Source: Verrucomicrobiaceae bacterium (GTDB lineage Bacteria > Verrucomicrobiota > Verrucomicrobiia > Verrucomicrobiales > Verrucomicrobiaceae). From it: a DNA stretch of 64,000 nt. Under the pieces are notes generated by a model. It had not been told where the DNA came from and searched no databases. It saw only the letters and a program-made list of their open reading frames with translations. The stretch is from NCBI GenBank assembly GCA_016713035.1, contig JADJPW010000016.1:62001-126000 (forward strand). Reading direction: 5' to 3'. The position numbers and the translations under genes were made by a program. This document shows, piece by piece, positions 37,961-47,414 of this stretch (the first letter of the stretch is position 1; each line of letters starts with the position of its first letter).

Positions 37961-38047
37961 AGTGGGCAGAAAGTGCAGGGAACTCACAGACTCTCAAGAG
38001 CGGCATTTGCCACCTTCACATCGCGGCTTAATCTCCACCTCCATCCC

Positions 38048-39730
38048 ATGGCAGATTCATCCTCACTCAACTGGAACTCGCACAACGTCACCCGCGGCTG
38101 GCAGCGCGGCATCACCGCCTTTTTCTGGGGCCTCGGTTTTAAAGAAGAAGACTTCCAAAAAGCCCAAATCGGCATCGCTACGCCCTTGCTCGATGGGAAC
38201 ATCTGCAACGTCCACTCCCACGAGCTCGCCAAGCTCATCGCCCAGGGCTGCGCAGACGCAGGCATGATCGGCTTCCCCTTTGGCGTCTCACCAGCCAGTG
38301 ACAACATCACACAGGGCAACATCGGCGGCGCGGCATCGCTCTGCTCACGCAATCTCATGGCCAATGGTGCTGAGATGGTCTGCACCGCACACAGCTACGA
38401 TGCCATGATCGGCCTGCACCATTGCGATAAAAACGGCCCCGCCTTTGCCATGGCGCTGGCGCGGATGAATTTCCCCGGACTCATCGTCAATGGCGGCAGC
38501 ATCATGCCTGGCTGTCACAAAGGCCAGTCCACCAGCATCCTCGATGTCTATGACGCCGCGGCAAAGGAAGCGCAGGGCACCATGAGCTGGGATGAGAGTG
38601 AGCAGATCATCCGCACTGCATGCCCCGGCCCCGGCGGCTGCGGCATCGCGGCTTCTTTTAATACCTGGGGCATCACACTGGAGGCCATGGGCCTCAGCCT
38701 GCCTGATACATCCTCCATGCCCGCCATCGAGGCCGGGAAGCGCGAGGAATGTCTCCGCGTCGGCATGGCCATGCGCAACCTGCTCGAAAAAAACATCCGT
38801 CCGCGTGACATCATCACCAAGCAATCACTCCGCAATGCCATGAGCGCCATCGCCGCCATCGGCGGCAGCACCAATGGCGTCCTGCACCTCCTCGCCGTTG
38901 CACGCGAGGCCGGTGTGGACTTCACCCTGCGGGATGTGCAGGCCATCTGCCGGGAGGTGCCCGTGCTGTGCAGCTTCGCACCACGCGGACGCGGCACCAT
39001 GGTCGATCTGCATCGCCTCGGTGGCACCTCCATGCTCCTGAAGCACCTGCTCGATGCCGGATTGCTCGATGGCTCCTGCCTCACCGTCACAGGCTGCACT
39101 TTGGCCGAAAATCTCGCCAGTGCCAAAGCGGTGCCTTTTCCGAATGACCTCATCGCCCCGCTCGATCGGCCTTTCAAAGAATACGCCGACATCCAGGTCT
39201 GCTTTGGCAACATCGCACCTCACGGCATGGTCTTTAAAGTCTCCTCTCTCAAAGAACCGCGCTTCAAAGGCCGCGCCATCTGCTTTGAGAGCAGCAAAGG
39301 CGTCTTCGAAGCCGCCGCACAGGGCCGCATCCAGCCTGGGCACATCGTCATCATCCGTGGCAGCGGTCCCGTCGCCCTCGGTATGCCAGAGATGCACGTC
39401 GCTAGTGCTGCGCTCGCCGTGCCAGAGCTCTATGGCAAAGTCGCACTCATCACCGATGGTCGCGTCTCCGGCGTCTCCGCAGGTGCTGTGGGTGTGCATT
39501 GCACCCCAGAGGCCGTCCTCGGGGGCCCCATCGCCCAGGTGCAGGATGATGACGAGATCGAGTTCGATCTACTCGCAGGCACCATCGAAGTGAAGGCAGA
39601 CCTCACCGCACGAAAAGTCACCGCACAGCAGGTGCAGCATCCCTTTGGCTACCTCGCAGACTTCGCCACCACCGTCTCCCAGGCTCACGAAGGCTGTGTA
39701 TCGAAGTGGACGCTCACACGCCCACTTTGA
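38048..39730 (+). CDS. IlvD/Edd-family dehydratase (dihydroxy-acid dehydratase-like)
   Basis: A 560-aa Fe-S dehydratase. Three Cys expected to hold the cluster are visible: in LLDGNICNVH, in HHCDKNGPAFA and in PGPGGCGIAASFNT. Late motifs IIRGSGPVA and LITDGRVSG match the family. The CDKNGPAFAMAL loop differs from the CDKNMPG of standard IlvD, so it may be a divergent dihydroxy-acid dehydratase in branched-chain amino-acid synthesis or a sugar-acid dehydratase. ATG 38048. It is divergent from the SUMF1-like gene (87 bp). Confidence 0.82.
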   Translation: MADSSSLNWNSHNVTRGWQRGITAFFWGLGFKEEDFQKAQIGIATPLLDGNICNVHSHELAKLIAQGCADAGMIGFPFGVSPASDNITQGNIGGAASLCSRNLMANGAEMVCTAHSYDAMIGLHHCDKNGPAFAMALARMNFPGLIVNGGSIMPGCHKGQSTSILDVYDAAAKEAQGTMSWDESEQIIRTACPGPGGCGIAASFNTWGITLEAMGLSLPDTSSMPAIEAGKREECLRVGMAMRNLLEKNIRPRDIITKQSLRNAMSAIAAIGGSTNGVLHLLAVAREAGVDFTLRDVQAICREVPVLCSFAPRGRGTMVDLHRLGGTSMLLKHLLDAGLLDGSCLTVTGCTLAENLASAKAVPFPNDLIAPLDRPFKEYADIQVCFGNIAPHGMVFKVSSLKEPRFKGRAICFESSKGVFEAAAQGRIQPGHIVIIRGSGPVALGMPEMHVASAALAVPELYGKVALITDGRVSGVSAGAVGVHCTPEAVLGGPIAQVQDDDEIEFDLLAGTIEVKADLTARKVTAQQVQHPFGYLADFATTVSQAHEGCVSKWTLTRPL

Positions 39731-39858
39731 GGCTCACAGCGGCAGCACGCAGCGCCTCTTTTTTCTCCATCTCTCGCAAATCCTGTCCTACAAAGCGCAG
39801 GCTCAAGACACACACTCCCTGCAACCACTCCGTAGCCCCGTGGTTCAGCCTGTCAGAC

Positions 39859-42033
39859 ATGAAAAAAGCTCTCCTGCTCCTCCTTGCCACTGTGGCGTCT
39901 GCTCAAGACGCCGCTGACACCGCCTTTCAGAAATACGATGCGGATCGCGACGGCAAAGTCACACCCGCAGAACTGCCGCAAAAGCCCATCTTCAAGCGCT
40001 TTGACCTCAACAGCGACGGCTACATCACGCTCGAAGAAACCCGCAGCATCATGGGCGGCACCGAATCCGCCACCAGCGTCCCCACCGACCTCAAGCAGGG
40101 CAAAAAGCTCTGGCAGCGCCTCGATAAAAACACCGATGGCAAGCTCACCCGTGACGAAGTGCCCAATGCCGCCCTCTTTGCCAGATTCGACCTCAATGCC
40201 GATGGCACCATCACGCAGGAGGAAGGCAAACAAGCCATCGCAAAGGCCATCTCGCCCGCAGCACCCAGCGCAGCTCCCGCAGCTCCCGCAGCCCCCATCG
40301 TCACCTCCGGCCCGCAAGTGCTCAAGGCCACCCAGCACGGCATCGGCCGCCAAATCGACGATTTAGCCTTCACCGACCTCCAAGGCACTCCCCATCGCCT
40401 CAGTGAGTTTCAGGCCACCGTCATCGCCATGACCAGCGCCACCTGCCCTGTGAGCAAAAAATACCTCCACAGCCTCTCCAGGCTCCAAAAAGAGCTCCAG
40501 GCAGAAAAAATCACCCTCATCCTCCTCAATCCCTTCGCCAGCGAGAGCACCGCAGACATCCAATCCCAGCTCACCGAAGCACAAATCACCTCCATCTACA
40601 TCCACGACACCGAAAAGGCCCTCGCAGCCGCCTTGGATGCCCAGACCACCACCGAGGTCTTCCTCCTCGATGCCAAACGCACGCTCATCTATCGCGGCGC
40701 ACTCAATGACCAATACGGCATCGACTTCAGCCATGACACACCCCGCAGCAGCTACCTGCGTGATGCCATCACCGCCATGCTCACCGGCCAGCGCCCCCTC
40801 ATCGCCGCCACCACCGCACCCGGCTGCGAACTCGATCTCAAACCCAACAACCAACAACAAGGAACCAAGAACAAAGAACCCACCATCACCTACCACCGCG
40901 ACATCGCCCGCATCCTCCAGCAAAACTGCATCACCTGCCACCGCGACAGCGGCATCGCCCCCTTCGCCTTGGACGACATCGCAGAGGTCACCGACCGCGC
41001 CAAAGTCATCCGCCGAGTCATCACGGAGGGCACCATGCCTCCGTGGTTCGCCGCAGCCACGCCTGAGGGCAAAGCCAGCCCCTGGGCGAATGATTGCAGC
41101 CTCTCCACTCGCGATAAAACCGATCTCATCACTTGGCTCGACAGCCCAGACCGCCCCCTCGGTGACGCTGTGGATGCCCCCACACCGCTTCACTTTGAAG
41201 ACGAATGGACCATCGGAAAACCCGACCTCATCGTGCAAATACCCCGCCCCGTCGCCATCAAGGCGGAAGGCTACATGCCCTATCAATTCCTCACCACCCA
41301 GACCACCCTCACCGAGGACAAATGGGTGCGTGGTTACGAAATCATCCCCACGGATCGCAGCGTCGTCCACCACGTCATCGTGAACGTGCACAAGAAAGAC
41401 GGCGGCAAAATCCGCGACCGCGATGAAGGCAGCAGCGGCTACTGGGCCGCCTACGTCCCTGGAAATGCCTCTAAAGTCTATCCCACTGGCTTTGCCCGCA
41501 AACTCCCCGCCGGCAGCACCATCAGCTTTCAGATTCACTACACCCCCAGTGGCAAGGCCACCCAGGATCAGCTCCGCATGGGCCTCCTCTTTGCCCAGAG
41601 CGAGCCACGCTACATCATCGAAACCCTCGCCGTGCCCAAGCGCCCGCTCAACATCCCCGCCGGAGCTGCCGACCACCAAGAAACCCTCACCAAAGTCGTC
41701 CCCACCGATCTCAATGTCCTCGGCTACATGGCCCACATGCATATACGCGGCAAAGCCTTCAAATACGAGCTCATCACCGCCAGCGGCACCGAGACCCTGC
41801 TCGACATCCCTCGCTACGACTTCAACTGGCAACTCCGCTACGACCTCGCTCAGCCCAAATTCCTCCCCCGTGGCACCCAGCTCAAAATCACCGCTCACTT
41901 TGACAACAGCGCCGCCAATCAAGCCAACCCCGATCCCACCAAAACCGTCCACTGGGGCCCGCAAACCTACGACGAAATGATGATCGGCTACTTAGAGACC
42001 TTTCGGCCACTGGAGAGCACGAGCGCGGAGTAA
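39859..42033 (+). CDS. exported fusion: EF-hands, thioredoxin fold, cytochrome-like CxxCH, copper monooxygenase-type domain
   Basis: A 724-aa protein with signal peptide (MKKALLLLLATVASA). Four EF-hand loops follow in residues 20-130 (KYDADRDGKVTPAEL, RFDLNSDGYITLEE and two more). A Pro/Ala linker leads to a thioredoxin-like domain with TSATCPVSKKY near residue 191. A CITCH heme site lies near 357, then a C-terminal domain of the ascorbate-dependent copper monooxygenase type with SVVHHVIV near 500 and AHMHIRG near 625. It would act outside the cytoplasm as a Ca-responsive redox enzyme; substrate unknown. ATG 39859. Confidence 0.82.
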   Translation: MKKALLLLLATVASAQDAADTAFQKYDADRDGKVTPAELPQKPIFKRFDLNSDGYITLEETRSIMGGTESATSVPTDLKQGKKLWQRLDKNTDGKLTRDEVPNAALFARFDLNADGTITQEEGKQAIAKAISPAAPSAAPAAPAAPIVTSGPQVLKATQHGIGRQIDDLAFTDLQGTPHRLSEFQATVIAMTSATCPVSKKYLHSLSRLQKELQAEKITLILLNPFASESTADIQSQLTEAQITSIYIHDTEKALAAALDAQTTTEVFLLDAKRTLIYRGALNDQYGIDFSHDTPRSSYLRDAITAMLTGQRPLIAATTAPGCELDLKPNNQQQGTKNKEPTITYHRDIARILQQNCITCHRDSGIAPFALDDIAEVTDRAKVIRRVITEGTMPPWFAAATPEGKASPWANDCSLSTRDKTDLITWLDSPDRPLGDAVDAPTPLHFEDEWTIGKPDLIVQIPRPVAIKAEGYMPYQFLTTQTTLTEDKWVRGYEIIPTDRSVVHHVIVNVHKKDGGKIRDRDEGSSGYWAAYVPGNASKVYPTGFARKLPAGSTISFQIHYTPSGKATQDQLRMGLLFAQSEPRYIIETLAVPKRPLNIPAGAADHQETLTKVVPTDLNVLGYMAHMHIRGKAFKYELITASGTETLLDIPRYDFNWQLRYDLAQPKFLPRGTQLKITAHFDNSAANQANPDPTKTVHWGPQTYDEMMIGYLETFRPLESTSAE

Positions 42034-42123
42034 GCTCGCTCCGACACGCCTCCATCCGCATGAGAATCCGGCTCCACTGCTGAAAAGCCGCGAAGGCATA
42101 CCCTGCGGCAGCGTATTCTCAGG

Positions 42124-43434
42124 ATGAGATACCTCCTGCGCCTACTCCTCAGCTCGGTTTCAGCTCTCGCGGTCCAAATCGCCCCCTTCCGGGCCGATGT
42201 CACGCCACCGGTCGGTGCACCTCTCTGCGGGGGGCTCGTCAAACCCGCCGTCGGTGTCAGTGAGCCGCTGCTGGCACTCGGCATCGTGCTTTTGAGTGAG
42301 CAAAAACCGGTCGTGCTTTGCGCGGTGGATTTCTGTGAGATTCGCGGTGCAGATCATCACTACTGGCGGGAGGTTTTGGCCAAGGCCGCAGGCACGACGG
42401 CAGAGCGTGTGGCGCTGCACTCACTCCACCAGCACAATGCGCCGCTGGTGGATCAGGCCGCACAGCGGCTCCTGCCCGAGATCGGCATCATCGAAGCCGT
42501 AGCCACGGAAAAAGCAATCACAGGCATCGCCAGCAGCATCACCACCGCATTGAAGACGCCGCAGCACGTCACACACATCACCACGGGCGAGGCCCCAGTG
42601 CTGGAAGTGGCCGGCAATCGCCGCGTGCAGGTCATCGACGGCAAAGTGGGCAAGATGCGTGGTAGTGGCTCCAGAGATCCTGTGCTGCGTGCGCTGCCAG
42701 AGGGGCTCATTGATCCCCAACTCAAAACCATCGCCTTTTGGGATAATGACAAAAAACTCGCCGTGCTGCACTACTACGCCACGCATCCCATGAGCTACTA
42801 CGGTGATGGCATCGTGAGCCATGACTTCGCAGGCATCGCACGCGAGCGGCGCACCCAGGAGGATGGGGTGCCGCACATCTACTTCACCGGCTGCGGGGGC
42901 AATATCGGCGCGGGCAAATACAACGACGGCACGCCGCCGATGCGCCCCCTGCTCGCAGGCCGCATCCACGCGGCGATGGTGGAGTCCGAGAAAAACGTGA
43001 AGCGTGTGCCTCTGACCCAGATCGCATGGCGACATGTGCCAGTCGTGTTGCAGCCCGATCCCGAATTCCCGGAGGAACGCGTGATGAAAGTGATGCAAAA
43101 CTCCGCCACTTCGTCCTCGCAACGCATCGCTGCAGCCCTGCGGATCGGCTTCATCCGTCACCGCAAGCCTATCCCCTTCACCAGTCTGCATCTCGGTGAG
43201 GATGTCTGCCTGCTGCACCTGCCTGGAGAGAGCTTTGTCGAGTATCAGCTCTTTGCCCAGGAGCAGCGTCCGGGCGGCTTCATCTGCACCGCGAGCTACG
43301 GTGATGGTGTGACGGGCTACATCCCACTGGAGCGATCTTTTGCCGAAGGCGGCTACGAGCCCACACAGGCCTACGCAGCCCCTGATTCGGAAAAAATGAT
43401 GAAACAGACCATCTCGGACCTTTTGAAGAAATGA
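42124..43434 (+). CDS. exported neutral-ceramidase-like hydrolase
   Basis: A 436-aa protein with a signal peptide (about residues 1-17) and the ceramidase N-domain pattern ADVTPPVGAPLCGG, LHSLHQHNAPLVD (metal ligands), YATHPMSYYG, SHDFAGIAR and FTGCGGNIGAGKYN. This is the neutral/alkaline non-lysosomal ceramidase family found in many planctomycetes and verrucomicrobia, where the substrate is usually unknown. Its stop overlaps the next gene start by 4 bp, so the pair is translated together. Confidence 0.8.
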   Translation: MRYLLRLLLSSVSALAVQIAPFRADVTPPVGAPLCGGLVKPAVGVSEPLLALGIVLLSEQKPVVLCAVDFCEIRGADHHYWREVLAKAAGTTAERVALHSLHQHNAPLVDQAAQRLLPEIGIIEAVATEKAITGIASSITTALKTPQHVTHITTGEAPVLEVAGNRRVQVIDGKVGKMRGSGSRDPVLRALPEGLIDPQLKTIAFWDNDKKLAVLHYYATHPMSYYGDGIVSHDFAGIARERRTQEDGVPHIYFTGCGGNIGAGKYNDGTPPMRPLLAGRIHAAMVESEKNVKRVPLTQIAWRHVPVVLQPDPEFPEERVMKVMQNSATSSSQRIAAALRIGFIRHRKPIPFTSLHLGEDVCLLHLPGESFVEYQLFAQEQRPGGFICTASYGDGVTGYIPLERSFAEGGYEPTQAYAAPDSEKMMKQTISDLLKK

Positions 43435-44432
43435 CCATGAAACACCTCCTCCTCGCTCTCCTCCTCACTGGCACCACCTGGGCCCAAGACAGCCTCAAAC
43501 AGCTCCGCGCTGGCATCGTAGGACTCGATACCTCCCACGTCCCCGCTTTCACGAAGCTCTTCAACAAAGGCGAGAAGGAGGGAGAACTGGCCGGCATCCG
43601 AGTCACCACAGGCTACACCGGCGGCACCGACATGCCCGCTAGCGCCACACGGAAAGAGAAGTTCACGCAGCAACTCCGCGACATGGGCGTGGAGATTGTC
43701 GATACCATCCCGAAGCTGCTCGCCCAAGTCGATGTCGTGCTGCTCGAGAGCGTAGATGGCCGCATCCATCTCCAGGAGGCACGGGAGATTTTCGAGGCAG
43801 GCAAACCGGTCTTCATCGACAAGCCACTCGCTGGCACGCTCGCAGAGGCCATCGCCATCACAGAGCTCGCGCAGAAGCATGGCGTGGCATTTTTCAGCAG
43901 TTCCTCTTCACGCTTCGGACCTGAGATGATGGCACTGCGTGGCAATGCTGAAATCGGCGACATACTCGGTGCCGCGACGTGGGGCCCCTGCTCGTATCAG
44001 GAAGGCACGCCGGACTTTTTCTTCTACGGCATCCATGGTGTGGAGGCGCTCTACACGCTCATGGGCACGGGTTGCGAGACCGTTTCACGGGTCAAAGCTG
44101 GCAATCATGATGTGGCGACGGGTGTGTGGAAAGATGGCCGCGTCGGTGCCTATCGCGGCATCGTCAAGGGCAAGGCAGACTTCGGAGCCGTCGCCTACGG
44201 CAGCAAGAGCATCGGCCAAGCTGCGAAAGCGGTGAGCTATGAGGGCCTATGCCGCCAGATCGGCAAATTCTTCCGCAGTGGGCAGGCCCCCGTCAGCGCA
44301 GCGGAGACGATCGAGATCTTTACCTTCATGGAAGCCGCGGATGAAAGCCTGCGCCAAGGCGGCAAGCCCGTCGCACTGGCAGAAGTGCTCGCGAAGGCTA
44401 AAGCTGAAGCTGCCAAGCTGCTCCAGAAGTAA
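43431..44432 (+). CDS. Gfo/Idh/MocA-like oxidoreductase with signal peptide
   Basis: A 333-aa protein. Signal peptide MTMKHLLLALLLTGTTWA is followed by RAGIVGLDTSHVPAF (dinucleotide-binding start of this family branch), DVVLLESVDGRIH and GKPVFIDKPLAG, the conserved E-K-P region. Exported Gfo/Idh/MocA enzymes with GLDTSH are frequent in verrucomicrobia and act on sugars or inositols; the cofactor may be bound before export. ATG 43431 overlaps the ceramidase-like gene; ATG 43437 is an alternative. Confidence 0.83.
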   Translation: MTMKHLLLALLLTGTTWAQDSLKQLRAGIVGLDTSHVPAFTKLFNKGEKEGELAGIRVTTGYTGGTDMPASATRKEKFTQQLRDMGVEIVDTIPKLLAQVDVVLLESVDGRIHLQEAREIFEAGKPVFIDKPLAGTLAEAIAITELAQKHGVAFFSSSSSRFGPEMMALRGNAEIGDILGAATWGPCSYQEGTPDFFFYGIHGVEALYTLMGTGCETVSRVKAGNHDVATGVWKDGRVGAYRGIVKGKADFGAVAYGSKSIGQAAKAVSYEGLCRQIGKFFRSGQAPVSAAETIEIFTFMEAADESLRQGGKPVALAEVLAKAKAEAAKLLQK

Positions 44433-44434
44433 GC

Positions 44435-46486
44435 ATGCGTGCCGCCTACGCCATCCTACTGCTTTTTCCGCCCACCGGCTCGCGGCGGAAAGCGTGAGCT
44501 ACAATCGCGATGTGCGTCCCATCCTCGCGGCGAAGTGTTTTGCCTGCCACGGACCCGATGAGGACAAACGTGAGGCGGATCTGCGTCTCGATGTGCCTGG
44601 TGAGCACTTTGACGGCAAAGAAATCATCCACCGCATCACCACCACGGATGCGGACGAGGTGATGCCACCGCGCACCTCGCCCAAGCCGCTCACACGCCAG
44701 GAAAAAAGCATCCTGAAGCAATGGATCGACTCTGGGGCCAAGTATGAGCAGCACTGGGCTTTCCGGCCCATCACTCACCCCGTCGCACCGACAGGCATCG
44801 ACGGCTTGATCCGTGCTGAATTGCAAAAACACGGCCTCCAGCCCGCCCCGCGTGCAGATGCCACCACACTCATCCGCCGCCTCTATCTCGACCTCATTGG
44901 CCTACCACCGCCAGCGAGCCTTTCCATCCCAGCGAGGCCCCACGGACGGAGCCTACGCTGCCCTCGTCGATCAGCTCCTCGCCGATCCACGCTTTGGCGA
45001 GCGCTGGGGCCGCCATTGGCTCGATATGGCACGCTACGCAGACTCGAATGGCTTCCTCGGCGATGGTCTGCGCCCCAATGCCTATCGCTACCGCGACTGG
45101 GTGATCCAGGCCTTCAATGACGACATGCCTTTCGATCAATTCACCATCGCACAGATTGCGGGTGATCTCACATCAGCGCCCGCAGGCACCGGCTTTCATC
45201 GCAATGCCGCTCTCAATACCGAAGCCGGCGTGGATAAGGAAGAAGCACGCTACCAAAACCTCGTCGATCGCGTCAATACCACCGCTCGCGTCTGGATGGG
45301 CCTCACCGTCGGCTGTGCGCAGTGCCACACGCACAAATATGACCCGATCACCATCCGCGACTACTACAGCTTCTACGCCTTCTTTGATAACACCGAGGAC
45401 CGCGAGGATGCGAGGACCAAGGCCCCACTGCTTGCAGAGGTCAGCAAAGACCGCCGCCAGACCTATGTGCACATGGCGGGCGACTACACACGGCGCGGGC
45501 CCGATGTGGTGCCTGCCACACTCTCCGCGCTGCCTTCACCATCTGGCCCCACTCGGCTCGATCTCGCCAAGTGGCTCGTCTCACCGCAGAATCCACTCAC
45601 GGCTCGCGTGGCGGTGAATCACCTCTGGAGCAAGCTCTTCGGCTACGGCCTCGTGCGCACGCCGGATGACTTCGGCACCAGTGGCGAGTCTCCCAGCCAC
45701 CCAGAGCTGCTCGACTGGCTGGCCTCCGACTTCATGCGGCACGGCTGGAGCCGCAAGCATCTCATCAAGCGCATCGTGATGAGCGAAACGTATCGACAGA
45801 GCAGCGCAGTGCCCGACTCTCACCTCTTGGCACTCCGCACTGAGCTTGATCCACTGAACAAGCTCCTCTCGCATCAAAACCGCATCCGATTGGATGCCGA
45901 AATCCTGCGTGATTCCGCGCTCGCTGTCAGCGGCCTGTTGAAACCTACCATCGGCGGCCCCAGCTTCCGCCCGCCGTTGCCCGAGGACGTTTTCGATGTC
46001 GGCCGCTCGTCGAACTGGCAGGCCAGCCCCGGCGATGAAATCTACCGACGCAGCCTCTACATCATCACGCTGCGCAGTGTCTTGTATCCCACGCTCACCA
46101 CTTTCGATGCACCGGATGCGGCGGATGCCTGTGTGCGCCGCGAGCGCTCCAATACGCCGCTACAAGCCCTCACCATGATGAACGACAGCGTCTTCGTCGA
46201 AGCCGCCCAAGCCCTGGCGCTGCGAGCACTGCGTGAGAGCAGCGATGCGCTCCCGCACCTCTTCCGCCTTGTCTTGAACCGTTCCCCGCGCCCCGAGGAG
46301 CTACAGCGCCTACAAGCCTTTCACCGCGACCAAAAAGCTCGCGTGCAAAACGGCGGCAGCGCTGCGCTCCGCGTGCTCGGCACACATGAAAAAGGCTTGT
46401 CCGCAGGCAGCGCCATCGAGGCCGCCACCCTCGTCGCGACCGCACGCGTGTTGATGAATCTCGATGAGTTCATCAATCGCGAGTGA
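44435..46486 (+). pseudogene. PSCyt1-DUF1549-DUF1553 protein with two frameshifts
   Basis: The signal peptide starts at ATG 44435 (MRAAYAILLLF), then the frame moves by -1 in a T5 run near 44463; adding one T gives LLLFSAHRLAAESVSYNRDV. The cytochrome-like part has CFACHGPDEDKREADLRLD. A second net shift lies between about 44915 and 44950, after LYLDLIGLPPPA. From there AYAALVDQLLADPRFGERW (DUF1549) and the DUF1553 half, ending NLDEFINRE, are intact. These proteins are large secreted redox proteins tied to polysaccharide use. Damage may be sequencing error, as in rplM and ndk. Confidence 0.83.
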
Positions 46487-46556
46487 GGTGCCCCACCGCT
46501 CCCGCTTGATCAAAGAGCGGGCAAACATGTCTGCTCCACGGCGTTCTTCTCCTGTC

Positions 46557-47414
46557 ATGAAACGCACCACCCTACTCCGCCTTGTCCTCGCTCTCTGCCT
46601 CGTTCCCATGGTCCATGCGGACACGCCACCCCAGGGGCTCCGCGTGCTCACCGCAGGGCATAGTTTTCATGTCTGGATGCCCGGCCTCTTGATCGACGTC
46701 ACCAAGAAAGCTGGGATCAGCGGCCACCAGCAAGTAGGCCTCTCATCCATCGGTGGTTCACGCGTCTATCAGCATTGGGACGCCGTGGGCGAAAAGCAGA
46801 AGATCAAACCCGCGCTCATCGAGTCCAAGGCGGACGTGCTCACCCTCTCGCCCATCTTTCTGCCCGATAACGGCATCGAAAACTTCGTCAAACTGGGCCT
46901 CGAGCACAATCCGAACCTCCGCATTACCGTGCAGGAATTTTGGATGACCTTTGAGAACCAGGAACTCTGGGGAAAGCCAAACAAAGGCCTCGTCATCGAC
47001 CGCGACTCCATGACCGTGGCGCAACTGCATCAAGCCCATGATGCCTACTTCAAGTCCATGGACGACCATGTGCGTGAGCTGAACGCCAAGTATGGCAAAA
47101 CCGCCGTCTTTGTCGTCCCCGTCGGTCAGGCCGTCATCGCCCTGCGTGATCTCATCATCCAAGGCAAAGCCCCCGGCATCGCCAAGCAGAGCGAACTCTT
47201 CACCGACGCCATCGGCCATCCGCGTGATCACATCAAAGCACTTGCCACCTACTGCCACTTTGCCGTGATCTACCGCCGCAGCCCCATCGGCCTCTCCACG
47301 CCTGCCGCCATCGCCAAACTACCCGATGGCGACAAGCTCAATCCCATCCTCCAAAAACTCGCCTGGGACGCCGTCACCCAGCATCCCCTCAGCGGCGTGA
47401 AGGCCACGCCATGA
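46557..47414 (+). CDS. exported SGNH-hydrolase-like protein
   Basis: A 285-aa protein with signal peptide (TTLLRLVLALCLVPMVHA); ATG 46557 is chosen for it. The start of the mature domain, RVLTAGHSFHVWMPG, resembles the first SGNH block with Ser in GHS, and a late DAIGHPRDHIKALATY carries a His in the position of the C-terminal D-x-x-H block. Enzyme activity is inferred only. Its stop overlaps the next gene by 4 bp. Confidence 0.68.
   Translation: MKRTTLLRLVLALCLVPMVHADTPPQGLRVLTAGHSFHVWMPGLLIDVTKKAGISGHQQVGLSSIGGSRVYQHWDAVGEKQKIKPALIESKADVLTLSPIFLPDNGIENFVKLGLEHNPNLRITVQEFWMTFENQELWGKPNKGLVIDRDSMTVAQLHQAHDAYFKSMDDHVRELNAKYGKTAVFVVPVGQAVIALRDLIIQGKAPGIAKQSELFTDAIGHPRDHIKALATYCHFAVIYRRSPIGLSTPAAIAKLPDGDKLNPILQKLAWDAVTQHPLSGVKATP

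Noticed and set aside
40363..41964. A 533-codon minus-strand frame opposite the copper-monooxygenase gene
   Set aside because: Gly/Val/Asp-rich shadow of a gene with clear motifs on the plus strand.
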